Shown one piece after another: positions 1-7,719 of a DNA stretch of 11,936 bases. The translations under genes and the position numbers were made by a program. The stretch is from Candidatus Binatota bacterium (lineage in GTDB: Bacteria; Desulfobacterota; Binatia; Bin18). The stretch's first letter is position 1; every line of letters starts with the position of its first letter. The notes under the pieces are model-generated. The model was given only the letters and a program-made list of their open reading frames with translations, was not told the origin of the DNA and did no database searches. Location: assembly GCA_011523315.1 (NCBI GenBank), contig WTHE01000212.1, positions 1-11,936 of the forward strand, in the 5' to 3' direction.

Positions 1-127
1 CGCGGGGCCGCCCCGGCCCCGTAGGCGCCGGGTCGGGCTCCATCTCCGCCAAACATTGGCGCAGAAACTCTTCGATGCTCCCCAGGGGGTCGGGCGGATC
101 CGCAACGCGCTTGGCTAACCTCGCCAC
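1..127 (-). CDS. N-terminal fragment of an unrecognised protein (cut by window edge)
   Basis: A minus-strand reading frame opens with GTG at 127-125 and stays open for 42 codons to the left edge. A strong AGGAGG lies 6 nt before the GTG. The ATG two bases upstream meets a stop after four codons, so GTG is the likely start. The visible protein begins MARLAKRVADPPDPLGSIEE, continues through an acidic stretch containing FLRQCLAEMEP, and reaches a Pro/Gly-rich segment ending GPGRPR. No domain can be named from so little sequence. The style (a short charged N-terminus followed by a GPGRPR-like segment) recalls the start of some transposases, but that is only an impression. It is divergent from the crotonase gene at 315. 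Confidence 0.45.
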   Translation of the reverse strand, partial: MARLAKRVADPPDPLGSIEEFLRQCLAEMEPDPAPTGPGRPR

Positions 128-314
128 ATCGTGCCTCCTGTAGCGTAGTCGTGTCCTTGTACGCCGCCCAGACGACCACGCCAAGGCCAAATCGGACCTT
201 CGCCTATTTAGTTGGAACAGATGGTTTCAAACCCGCCCCCAGTCCGTCTCAAAGCATTGACGCGGGCAAAACAATCCCGCTAGAAGAGACCAGAGATGCC
301 CGCAAGGGGGAGCC
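128..314. other. Divergent intergenic region
   Basis: This 187-bp gap separates the minus-strand fragment (start at 127) from the plus-strand crotonase gene (start at 315), so it should carry promoters for both. The only weak plus-strand candidate I see is TTGACG at 257-262 followed after 18 bp by TAGAAG at 281-286, a poor -10 match. No clear hairpin, direct repeat or credible small gene is visible. A small frame starting at 151 overlaps the crotonase start and is probably spurious. Confidence 0.4.
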
Positions 315-1076
315 ATGCCGAAAGTTGTATTCGAGAAAAAAGACCACATCGCCTATGTGACGATCAACCGCCCGGAACGGCTCAACGCCTGCGATTTCGA
401 GACCTACCAGCAGCTGGCCGAAATCTGGCAGGAATTCCAGGACGACAGCGCCCTGCGGGTCGGCATTCTGACCGGGGCTGGCGAACGTGGCTTTTGCGCC
501 GGCAGCGATATCAAGGCCAACTATGTGGACCGTGCCGAGGGCGAGCCGCCCAACACCCTGTTTCCCGTTCTGCTCAACCTGACCAAGCCCATCATTGCCG
601 CCATCAACGGCCATGCCAACGGCGGCGGCCTGGAACAGGCGCTGGCGTGTGACATTCGCGTCGCGGCCGAGCACGCCCAGTTCGGGCTGGGCGAGGTCCG
701 CCTGGGTTGGCTGCCGGGCGGCGGCGGCACCCAGCGCCTACCGCGCCTGATCCCGCTCGGCCGCGCGCTTGAGATGCTGTACACCGGCAACCGCATCGGC
801 GCTGACGAAGCCCTGCGGCTGGGTCTGGTTGACCACGTCGTGCCCATGGACCGACTGATGAGCACCTGCCAGGCGATCGCCACCGAAATCTGCAAGAGCG
901 CTCCGCTGGCGGTCCAAAAGATCAAGCAGGCCGCGCTGCGCGGTCTCGACATGCCGCTGGCCGATGGGCTGAAACTCGAACGCGAGCTGTTCAACTTCCT
1001 GATGGAGACCGAAGATTCACGCGAGGGCGCCCGGGCGTTTGCCGAAAAGCGTGCCCCGCAGTGGCAAGGCAAGTGA
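315..1076 (+). CDS. Enoyl-CoA hydratase/isomerase (crotonase) family protein
   Basis: This 253-residue protein has the usual length for a single-domain crotonase. Such enzymes act on acyl-CoA thioesters in the cytoplasm (hydration, isomerisation or related chemistry). The start has a GGGGGAG site 3 nt before the ATG. Motifs in order: the N-terminal strand with NRPERLNA (18-25); FCAGSDIK (60-67), the first oxyanion-hole segment; NGHANGGGLE (98-107); and CDIRVAAEHAQFGLGEVRLG (112-131). The two glutamates that act in true enoyl-CoA hydratase are both present, E107 after the Gly-Gly-Gly and E127 in GLGEV, so hydratase activity is plausible. The chain then has PGGGGTQRLPR. It is the first gene of a plus-strand run with a sirtuin, an ACT protein and a beta-hydroxyacid dehydrogenase, which fits acyl-CoA or branched-chain catabolism. 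The exact substrate cannot be read from sequence. Confidence 0.9.
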   Translation: MPKVVFEKKDHIAYVTINRPERLNACDFETYQQLAEIWQEFQDDSALRVGILTGAGERGFCAGSDIKANYVDRAEGEPPNTLFPVLLNLTKPIIAAINGHANGGGLEQALACDIRVAAEHAQFGLGEVRLGWLPGGGGTQRLPRLIPLGRALEMLYTGNRIGADEALRLGLVDHVVPMDRLMSTCQAIATEICKSAPLAVQKIKQAALRGLDMPLADGLKLERELFNFLMETEDSREGARAFAEKRAPQWQGK

Positions 1077-1080
1077 AAGA

Positions 1081-1157
1081 AATGATGAATGCTGAATGCA
1101 GAACGATGAATGAAAGACAGGCTCTGCCGTTCATCATTCATCATTCATAGTTCGTCA
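1081..1157. repeat. 7-bp-period repeat in two inverted arms
   Basis: The gap between the crotonase and sirtuin genes is AT-richer than its surroundings and has a 7-bp period. The left arm (1081-1115) reads as units AATGATG, AATGCTG, AATGCAG, AACGATG, AATGAAA. The right arm (1130-1157) reads TTCATCA, TTCATCA, TTCATAG, TTCGTCA. The arms are reverse complements in several registers, for example 1081-1090 with 1136-1145, or 1105-1113 with 1134-1142. The RNA could therefore form slipped hairpins around a central segment containing GGCTCTGCC. It has no poly-T tail, so it is not a standard intrinsic terminator. It ends just before the sirtuin ribosome-binding site. Confidence 0.75.
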
Positions 1158-1180
1158 TTTGACAGACAAAGGAGCTGTGC

Positions 1181-1969
1181 ATGAGCCAAGCGGCCAGCAT
1201 CCCGGACGAAGCCATCCACCAGGCGGCCAGCCTCCTGCTGTCGGCCACACACGTCATGGCCCTGACCGGCGCCGGCATATCGGTCGAGAGCGGCATTCCG
1301 CCGTTTCGCGGGCCGGGCGGCCTGTGGACCAAGTATGGCGAGCCGCCCATGAACGGCTATGAGCGCTTTTTGGCAGACCCGCAAAAAGCCTGGCAGGAGC
1401 GCCTGTCGCCCTCGGGCCCGACAAAGGAGATGTGGAGCAGACTCGAGGTGGCCGAGCCGAATCCCGGCCACCAGGCTCTGGTCGAACTGGAAAACATGGG
1501 CGTGCTGCGCTCGATGATCAGCCAGAATGTCGATAATCTCCACCGCCGGGCGGGCCAGCGTCAGCTGATCGAAATCCACGGCAACTACACCCTCATCCGC
1601 TGTATCGAGTGCACGACCCGTTTCCCGGCATCCGAGGTTCCGCTGCACACCCTGCCGCCCGAGTGCCCGCGCTGTCACGGCATCCTGAAAAGCGATACGG
1701 TTGCCTTTGGCGAGCCCATTCCTCAGGACGTTTTGGAGCAGTGCTACAGCCAGACCCAGCTGTGCGACTGCATGCTGGTGGCCGGCACTTCGGCCACGGT
1801 CTATCCGGCGGCCGCCTTTCCTCTGGCCGTGCGCGAGAAAGGCGGCCAGCTGATCGAGGTCAACCTGTACGAGAGCGAATTGAGTCCGCTCAGCAGCCTG
1901 AGCCTGCGCGGCCCCTCGGCCGAGGTCCTGCCCCGACTGGTAGACAAGGTGAAGGAACTTCGCGTATAA
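1181..1969 (+). CDS. Sirtuin-family NAD-dependent protein deacylase
   Basis: This 262-residue protein is a full-length bacterial Sir2/CobB-type enzyme, which removes acyl groups from lysines using NAD+ and releases nicotinamide. The NAD-binding motif GAGISVESGIPPFRG spans 30-44, and QNVDNLH spans 115-121. The catalytic histidine is H133 in IEIHGN. A structural zinc site is formed by C141, C144, C162 and C165, followed by VAFGEPIP (174-181) and the nucleotide-binding GTSATVYPAA. The Tyr-x-x-Arg pair that marks SIRT5/CobB-type desuccinylases is not obvious: the corresponding stretch reads KAWQERL (69-75), so acyl preference is open. AAAGGAG lies 6 nt before the ATG. It may reverse lysine acylation of metabolic enzymes made from the neighbouring acyl-CoA genes, but that is inference. 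Confidence 0.93.
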   Translation: MSQAASIPDEAIHQAASLLLSATHVMALTGAGISVESGIPPFRGPGGLWTKYGEPPMNGYERFLADPQKAWQERLSPSGPTKEMWSRLEVAEPNPGHQALVELENMGVLRSMISQNVDNLHRRAGQRQLIEIHGNYTLIRCIECTTRFPASEVPLHTLPPECPRCHGILKSDTVAFGEPIPQDVLEQCYSQTQLCDCMLVAGTSATVYPAAAFPLAVREKGGQLIEVNLYESELSPLSSLSLRGPSAEVLPRLVDKVKELRV

Positions 1970-1997
1970 CCCTGTCTTCCAGACCCAGGAGAGGACG

Positions 1998-2582
1998 ATG
2001 AAGCAGTGGTTCGCCTTATCCGCCATTGGACGTGACCGACCCGGTATTGTGGCCGATCTGGCCGAACTGATTTACGAGTGTGATTGCAACCTGGAAGATT
2101 CCAGCATGACGATGCTGGGTGGCGAATTTGCCGTGCTGCTGCTGTTGTCGAGTCAGGCCCACAACATCGAGCCGGCGCTGTCCAGCGCCTGCAAACGGCT
2201 GGAGTGGGAAAAACGGCTGACCGTCTTTTTCCGGCCCTTGCAGGGCGAGCCGCGTCCCTACGGAACGGGCCAGCCGCTTCAGGCGTATGAGTTGCGCGCC
2301 ACCGGCGTGGATCAGGCCGGCATCGTGGCCAAGATCACCCGCTGTCTGGCCGAGCACGGCATCAACATCACCACCCTGCATACCCACACGCATCCAGAGC
2401 CGGGCAGCGGAACGGCCATCTACACCATGCAGGTTCAGCTCGATATCCCGGCTGCGGTCGGCATCCCGACCCTGCACCAGCGCCTGGAGGCGATTGCCGA
2501 CAGCCTGCACATTCATATCGACCTGATGCCCATGGCGGGCCAGGAGGACGGGCTGGGGACGGAGACAAGGAGACAGCTATGA
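1998..2582 (+). CDS. Tandem ACT-domain protein, GcvR-like
   Basis: This 194-residue protein consists of two ACT domains, roughly residues 5-80 and 96-178. The ligand-loop signatures are GRDRPGIVADL (11-21) and GVDQAGIVAKI (103-113). This is the architecture of GcvR, the glycine-cleavage-system repressor partner, and of related amino-acid-sensing proteins. No DNA-binding or catalytic domain is seen. A His-rich stretch, THTHTHPEPG (about 127-136), sits in the second domain. The start has an AGGAG-type site in the preceding 28-bp gap. The stop overlaps the next start as ATGA (2579-2582), so its translation is probably coupled to the dehydrogenase. It is likely a cytoplasmic amino-acid-responsive regulator, but no gcv genes are in the window, so the GcvR role is only family resemblance. 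Confidence 0.8.
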   Translation: MKQWFALSAIGRDRPGIVADLAELIYECDCNLEDSSMTMLGGEFAVLLLLSSQAHNIEPALSSACKRLEWEKRLTVFFRPLQGEPRPYGTGQPLQAYELRATGVDQAGIVAKITRCLAEHGINITTLHTHTHPEPGSGTAIYTMQVQLDIPAAVGIPTLHQRLEAIADSLHIHIDLMPMAGQEDGLGTETRRQL

Positions 2583-3481
2583 AACTGGGATTCATCGGCC
2601 TGGGCAATATGGGCAACAATATGGCCATGAACCTGCTCAAGACCGGCCATACTCTTCAGGTCACTGACCTGCGGCGCGAGGCCGGGGCCAACCTGGAGGA
2701 GGCCGGAGCGGTGTGGGTTGACAGCGCCGAGCAGGCCGTCAGCGGCGCCGACTTCAGCTTTCTGTCGCTACCCATGCCCAAAGACGTGGAACACGTCGTG
2801 CTGGGCGACGGGGGCGTCCTGGCCGGCTGTCAGACCGGGCATACGATTGTGGACATGAGCACCAACGCCCCGACCGTGGTCAAGAGCCTGGCCGAACAGT
2901 GCCGGGCCAAGGGCGTGGACTTTCTCGATGCGCCGGTCAGCGGCGGGGTGCGCGGGGCGCGCAACGCCAGCCTGGCCATCATGGTCGGCGGAGACAAGGC
3001 GGTGTATGAGCGCTGCGAGCCGCTGCTCAAGGCCATGGGCGAGAACGTCTTCCACGTCGGCGATATCGGGGCCGGCAATGTGGCCAAGCTGGTCAACAAC
3101 ATGCTGGCCTTCATCCACATGATGGGCGCGGCCGAAGCCCTGGTGCTGGGCACCAAGGCCGGGGTTGACCCCAACGTCCTGTGGTCGATCGTCAAGGCCA
3201 GCAGCGGTGGCAGCTTCATCTGGAATGCGGGCACCCGGGCTATCCTGCGCGACCGGCTGGCGCCGACGTTTACCATTGATCTGGCCCGCAAGGACATCGG
3301 TCTGGCGACCGGCCTGGCCGACGAACTCCAGGTGCCGCTCAAAATGGCCAAGCTGGCCGAGGAGCTGATCGCCGGCTATCAGCAGAACGGCTACGCCCAG
3401 GAGGACGTGCTCGCTACGATCAAGGAATTGGAAAAACTCACCGGCACAACGGTCCGGGGAACGTGGCGCGATCCGGCCTGA
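2579..3481 (+). CDS. 3-hydroxyisobutyrate dehydrogenase family NAD(P)-dependent oxidoreductase
   Basis: This 300-residue protein has the full length and all four signatures of the beta-hydroxyacid dehydrogenase family (3-hydroxyisobutyrate dehydrogenase, tartronate semialdehyde reductase, GarR). The Rossmann dinucleotide motif is GFIGLGNMGNNMAMNL (4-19). The substrate-binding segment is DAPVSGGVRGA (117-127). The catalytic-lysine segment is GAGNVAKLVNNM (164-175), with K170 as the expected proton donor. The cofactor/C-terminal segment is DLARKDIGLA (234-243). The start overlaps the ACT gene stop, and AAGGAG lies just inside the upstream gene. The family oxidises or reduces short beta-hydroxyacids. 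With the neighbouring crotonase this could belong to valine-type degradation, but GarR-type reduction is equally possible on sequence alone. Confidence 0.9.
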   Translation: MKLGFIGLGNMGNNMAMNLLKTGHTLQVTDLRREAGANLEEAGAVWVDSAEQAVSGADFSFLSLPMPKDVEHVVLGDGGVLAGCQTGHTIVDMSTNAPTVVKSLAEQCRAKGVDFLDAPVSGGVRGARNASLAIMVGGDKAVYERCEPLLKAMGENVFHVGDIGAGNVAKLVNNMLAFIHMMGAAEALVLGTKAGVDPNVLWSIVKASSGGSFIWNAGTRAILRDRLAPTFTIDLARKDIGLATGLADELQVPLKMAKLAEELIAGYQQNGYAQEDVLATIKELEKLTGTTVRGTWRDPA

Positions 3482-3507
3482 GCCGACCGTGTCCGATACC
3501 CCCACCC

Positions 3508-3515
3508 AGAGGAGG
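3508..3515 (+). promoter_or_regulatory. Ribosome-binding site that decides the KamA-like start
   Basis: AGAGGAGG lies 8 nt before the ATG at 3524 but only 2 nt before the in-frame GTG at 3518. The ATG at 3524 is therefore the more likely start, shortening the longest reading frame by two residues. A third start-like triplet (ATG at 3516) is in another frame. Confidence 0.7.
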
Positions 3516-3523
3516 ATGTGGCC

Positions 3524-4948
<1,425 letters not shown>

Positions 4949-4962
4949 CCGTCCCGCGTCCC

Positions 4963-5568
4963 GTGTCAGCCGATTTTTCGGCTCCGCCGCCGACCTGGGC
5001 GCAGATTTTCGGCAATACCAACCCGGTTGAAGTCGAGATCGGCCCGGGCCACGGCTCGTTTCTCATGGCCTTGGCCCGTCTCCATCCGGAACGCAACTTC
5101 TTTGGCGTGGAGTTTGCCGCCCGGCGCGCGTTCCGGGCTGCCCGTCTGCTGGAACGCGACGGGCCATCAAACCTGATTATCATCCGGGCCGACATCGGCT
5201 GTCTGCTCAGAACCCACATCTATCCTGAGTCGGTCCAGGTCTATCACCTGTATTTCCCGGACCCGTGGTGGAAAAAACGCCATCACCGACGCCGCATCGT
5301 CCAGGCCGATTTTCCCACCGCCCTAAGCCGCCGCCTGGTCCCCGGCGGGAGCCTGCTGTTCGCCTCAGACGTGCGACCGTATTTTGAGCAGATTGTCGAA
5401 CAGTTTCGGGCTGTGCCCGATCTCGACCAGTTTGCCTGGCAGCGCGACCATTGCACCCCCAGGGGCAGGCCGATTGTGACCGACTTTGAGCGCAAATATC
5501 AGCGCCAGGACCGACCCATCTACTACACCGGCTTTCGGAAAAAGGAACAGCCGGACCGGCGCGCTTAG
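4963..5568 (+). CDS. trmB: tRNA (guanine-N7-)-methyltransferase TrmB
   Basis: This 201-residue protein methylates N7 of guanine 46 in the tRNA variable loop using SAM. The SAM-binding motif is EIGPGHGSF (25-33), followed by FFGVEFAARRA. The family signature YFPDPWWKKRHHRRRIV covers 97-113. The C-terminal segment TDFERKYQRQDRPIYYTGF (173-191) corresponds to the TxFExK...G.xIY motif of TrmB. The start appears to be GTG at 4963. No good ribosome-binding site is visible, and the 14-bp gap holds a short CGTCCCG tandem duplication, so translation may depend on the upstream gene. The stop TAG overlaps the stop of the convergent transketolase gene. It is probably co-transcribed with the KamA-like gene but functionally unrelated. 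Confidence 0.93.
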   Translation: MSADFSAPPPTWAQIFGNTNPVEVEIGPGHGSFLMALARLHPERNFFGVEFAARRAFRAARLLERDGPSNLIIIRADIGCLLRTHIYPESVQVYHLYFPDPWWKKRHHRRRIVQADFPTALSRRLVPGGSLLFASDVRPYFEQIVEQFRAVPDLDQFAWQRDHCTPRGRPIVTDFERKYQRQDRPIYYTGFRKKEQPDRRA

Positions 5569-7412
5569 CCCACCAGGCTCTTGACCCGCTCCACAATCCG
5601 CCCGGCACTGATGCCGAAGGCGTCCAGCAGCTCGGCTGACTTGCCCGAGCGCGGCACCTCGGTGACCGCCAGCTTGTGGACCTGTATGCCGTGGGTTGCC
5701 ACCGCGTTCAACACCGCATCCCCCAGCCCGCCATCGTAGTAGTGGTCCTCGACCACAACCAGGGTGTTGTGGGTGTCGCGGGCCGCACTGATAATTCCCT
5801 CGGCATCCAGCGGCTTGACCGAATAGGCGTCCAGGACGCGGATATTGATGCCTGCGGCCTGCAAGGTATCGGCGGCGGACAGGGCTTCGTGCAGGGTGAC
5901 GCCGGCCGCCACCACCGTCAGTTGGTCGCGGTCGCTGGAGCGCACAATCTTGCTGCCGCCGACCGGAAACGCCTCGGTGTTGGCGTACAGCACCGGCGTG
6001 GCCGGCCGCGAGGTACGGATATACGTCGTGCCGCTGAGTTCGGCCGCAGCTGTCACCAGGCGCTCGGCCGATACCGCATCGGACGGATACAAGACGGTCG
6101 AATGCGGAATCGCCCGCATCATGGCCAGGTCTTCCAAACCCATCTGCGACGGCCCGTCTTCGCCGATCGACACGCCACAGTGTGAGCCGGCGTAGTTGAT
6201 GGCAACGCCCGAGATGGCGGCCATCCGGATATGGTCAAAGGCCCGGGTCAGAAACGCGGCAAAGGTCGAAACAAACGGAATCTTGCCGCACGCGGCCAGA
6301 CCCACCGCCGCCCCGACCATGTTCTGCTCGGCAATATAGCTCTCAAAGTAGCGCTCAGGATGAGCTTCCACAAAGCGCTCGGCAAAGGTCGAGTTCTTGG
6401 TATCGCCATCCAGGGCTACGACCAGCGGCTGCACCTCGCCCAGCTTGGCCAGGGCTGTGCCGTAGGCTGCCCGGGTGGCGATTTTTTCACCGATGTCATA
6501 GCTCGGCGCAGGCATGGGGCTGGGCGTTACAGACGGTCTCGTCTCAGACAGTGCAGCCGGCCGGCGAATCGGCGGCGGCGTACCGTTGCCGGGCACCTGG
6601 ACTTCCTGTAGGGCTCGGTCGAGCTGCTCGCCTTTTTTGAGCGGCTTGCCGTGCATCCCGTCCTTATCTTCGAGAAACGATACCCCCTTGCCCTTGTAGG
6701 TCCTGGCCACCAGCATGACCGGCCGGTCGCTGACCTGCTCGGCCTCGGACAGGGCCGTCAGGATGTCTTCGATGTTGTGGCCGTCGACCACAAAGGTCTG
6801 CCAGCCAAAGGCGGCAAAGCGTTGGCGGTAGGCATCGACATCAAACTCGAACATGGTCCGCTGGCTCTGACCGATACCGTTGACATCGATGATCCCGATC
6901 AGATTGTCCAAGCCGTAGTGGCTGGCCATGGCGGCCGCCTCCCACACCCCGCCCTCGGCCACCTCGCCGTCGCCCAGCAGGACGTACACCCGGTAATCGA
7001 GCCGGTCGATGTACTTGGCGTTCAGGGCCATGCCGACCCCGACCGACAGCCCCTGGCCGAGCGAGCCGGTGGCCGCCCCGACCCATGGAATGCGTGGCGT
7101 GGGGTGGCCCTCCAGGTCGCTTGAGATTTTGCGCAGATCCATCAACTGCTCGACCGGCAGGGCGCCGGCCTCGGCCAGCGAGGCGTACAGCACCGGCGCG
7201 GCGTGGCCTTTTGACAGCACGAAGCGGTCGTTGGTCGGATTGCTCGGATCGTGGGGATCGAAACGCATGGTTCCGAAGAACACCGCAGCCATCAGCTCGG
7301 CGGCCGACAGGCATGAGGTCGGATGGCCCGAGCCGGCCTCGGCGGTCGAGCGGAGCGAGTGGATGCGCAGCTTCTGGGCAACGGCTTGGAGCGCGACAAG
7401 ATCTTGGCTCAC
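5565..7412 (-). CDS. tkt: Transketolase, full-length single-chain form
   Basis: This 615-residue thiamine-diphosphate enzyme transfers two-carbon ketol units in the pentose-phosphate pathway. The length resembles the animal-type transketolase (about 620) rather than the longer enterobacterial TktA (about 660). The N-terminal ThDP domain has GSGHPTS with H30, SKGHAAP with H70, GSLGQGL (117-122), and the ThDP/metal motif from GDGEVAEGG (147-155) to DVN (176-178). A Pro-rich linker follows at about 273-305. The pyrimidine domain holds catalytic E362 in IAEQNMVGAA and GSHCGVSIGEDGPSQM (409-424). The C-terminal domain follows from about 490. The start is GTG at 7412; AGGAG lies about 10 nt upstream inside the MoaD-like gene, and only 2 bp separate the genes, indicating one transcript. 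The 3' end overlaps trmB by 4 bp. 1-deoxyxylulose-5-phosphate synthase is less likely given the motifs and length. Confidence 0.93.
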   Translation of the reverse strand: MSQDLVALQAVAQKLRIHSLRSTAEAGSGHPTSCLSAAELMAAVFFGTMRFDPHDPSNPTNDRFVLSKGHAAPVLYASLAEAGALPVEQLMDLRKISSDLEGHPTPRIPWVGAATGSLGQGLSVGVGMALNAKYIDRLDYRVYVLLGDGEVAEGGVWEAAAMASHYGLDNLIGIIDVNGIGQSQRTMFEFDVDAYRQRFAAFGWQTFVVDGHNIEDILTALSEAEQVSDRPVMLVARTYKGKGVSFLEDKDGMHGKPLKKGEQLDRALQEVQVPGNGTPPPIRRPAALSETRPSVTPSPMPAPSYDIGEKIATRAAYGTALAKLGEVQPLVVALDGDTKNSTFAERFVEAHPERYFESYIAEQNMVGAAVGLAACGKIPFVSTFAAFLTRAFDHIRMAAISGVAINYAGSHCGVSIGEDGPSQMGLEDLAMMRAIPHSTVLYPSDAVSAERLVTAAAELSGTTYIRTSRPATPVLYANTEAFPVGGSKIVRSSDRDQLTVVAAGVTLHEALSAADTLQAAGINIRVLDAYSVKPLDAEGIISAARDTHNTLVVVEDHYYDGGLGDAVLNAVATHGIQVHKLAVTEVPRSGKSAELLDAFGISAGRIVERVKSLVG

Positions 7413-7414
7413 GG

Positions 7415-7705
7415 TCAGATTCTCCTCAGCCGGGCAAATGCAGGACAGGGAACATCAAGCCCGCCGGCCAGCGGCGGAAAAATGCTCAGTTCCTGCCCGT
7501 CAGACAGCGGGGTGTGGGGCTCGACATACACATCCCCGGTGACCAGCAGCCCGGCCTGTTCACGCGGGATGTGCAGGGCTTCAACAGCGTCTTGAACAAC
7601 AGACCCGGCCGGCAGGGTCAGGCTGACCGAGGCCTGAGCTGCGGCCGGGAGGTATTTTTTGAGGGTGGCAAAGAGTTTGACCGAAATGCGTATGGTATCC
7701 GCCAT
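7415..7705 (-). CDS. MoaD/ThiS-like sulfur-carrier protein with tail after Gly-Gly
   Basis: This is a 96-residue ubiquitin-fold protein starting at the ATG at 7705; the longer frame upstream overlaps the end of the moeB-like gene. AGCAAGG lies about 8 nt before this ATG. The body runs from IRISVKLFATLKKYLP (5-20) to LSDGQELSIFPPLAGG (67-82), the usual MoaD/ThiS pattern in which the terminal Gly-Gly is adenylated by MoeB/ThiF and converted to a thiocarboxylate. Here Gly81-Gly82 is followed by 14 residues, LDVPCPAFARLRRI, so the carrier would need trimming before activation. It lies 14 bp after the MoeB-rhodanese gene, its likely activating enzyme, and 2 bp before tkt. Whether it serves molybdopterin, thiazole or another sulfur pathway cannot be told. 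No protease gene for trimming is in the window. Confidence 0.8.
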   Translation of the reverse strand: MADTIRISVKLFATLKKYLPAAAQASVSLTLPAGSVVQDAVEALHIPREQAGLLVTGDVYVEPHTPLSDGQELSIFPPLAGGLDVPCPAFARLRRI

Positions 7706-7719
7706 CCCGAAAGCCTTGC

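Noticed and set aside
151..360. Small plus-strand frame upstream of the crotonase gene
   Set aside because: It depends on a non-ATG start, has no ribosome-binding site, overlaps the crotonase start in another frame and gives a low-information product.
1081..1157. Possible CRISPR array
   Set aside because: The units are 7 bp with no spacers and are arranged as inverted arms, so this is a simple tandem/inverted repeat.
1145..2026. 293-codon minus-strand open frame
   Set aside because: It lies opposite the well-supported sirtuin gene; composition is low-complexity Ala/Gly/Arg/Gln with no motif.
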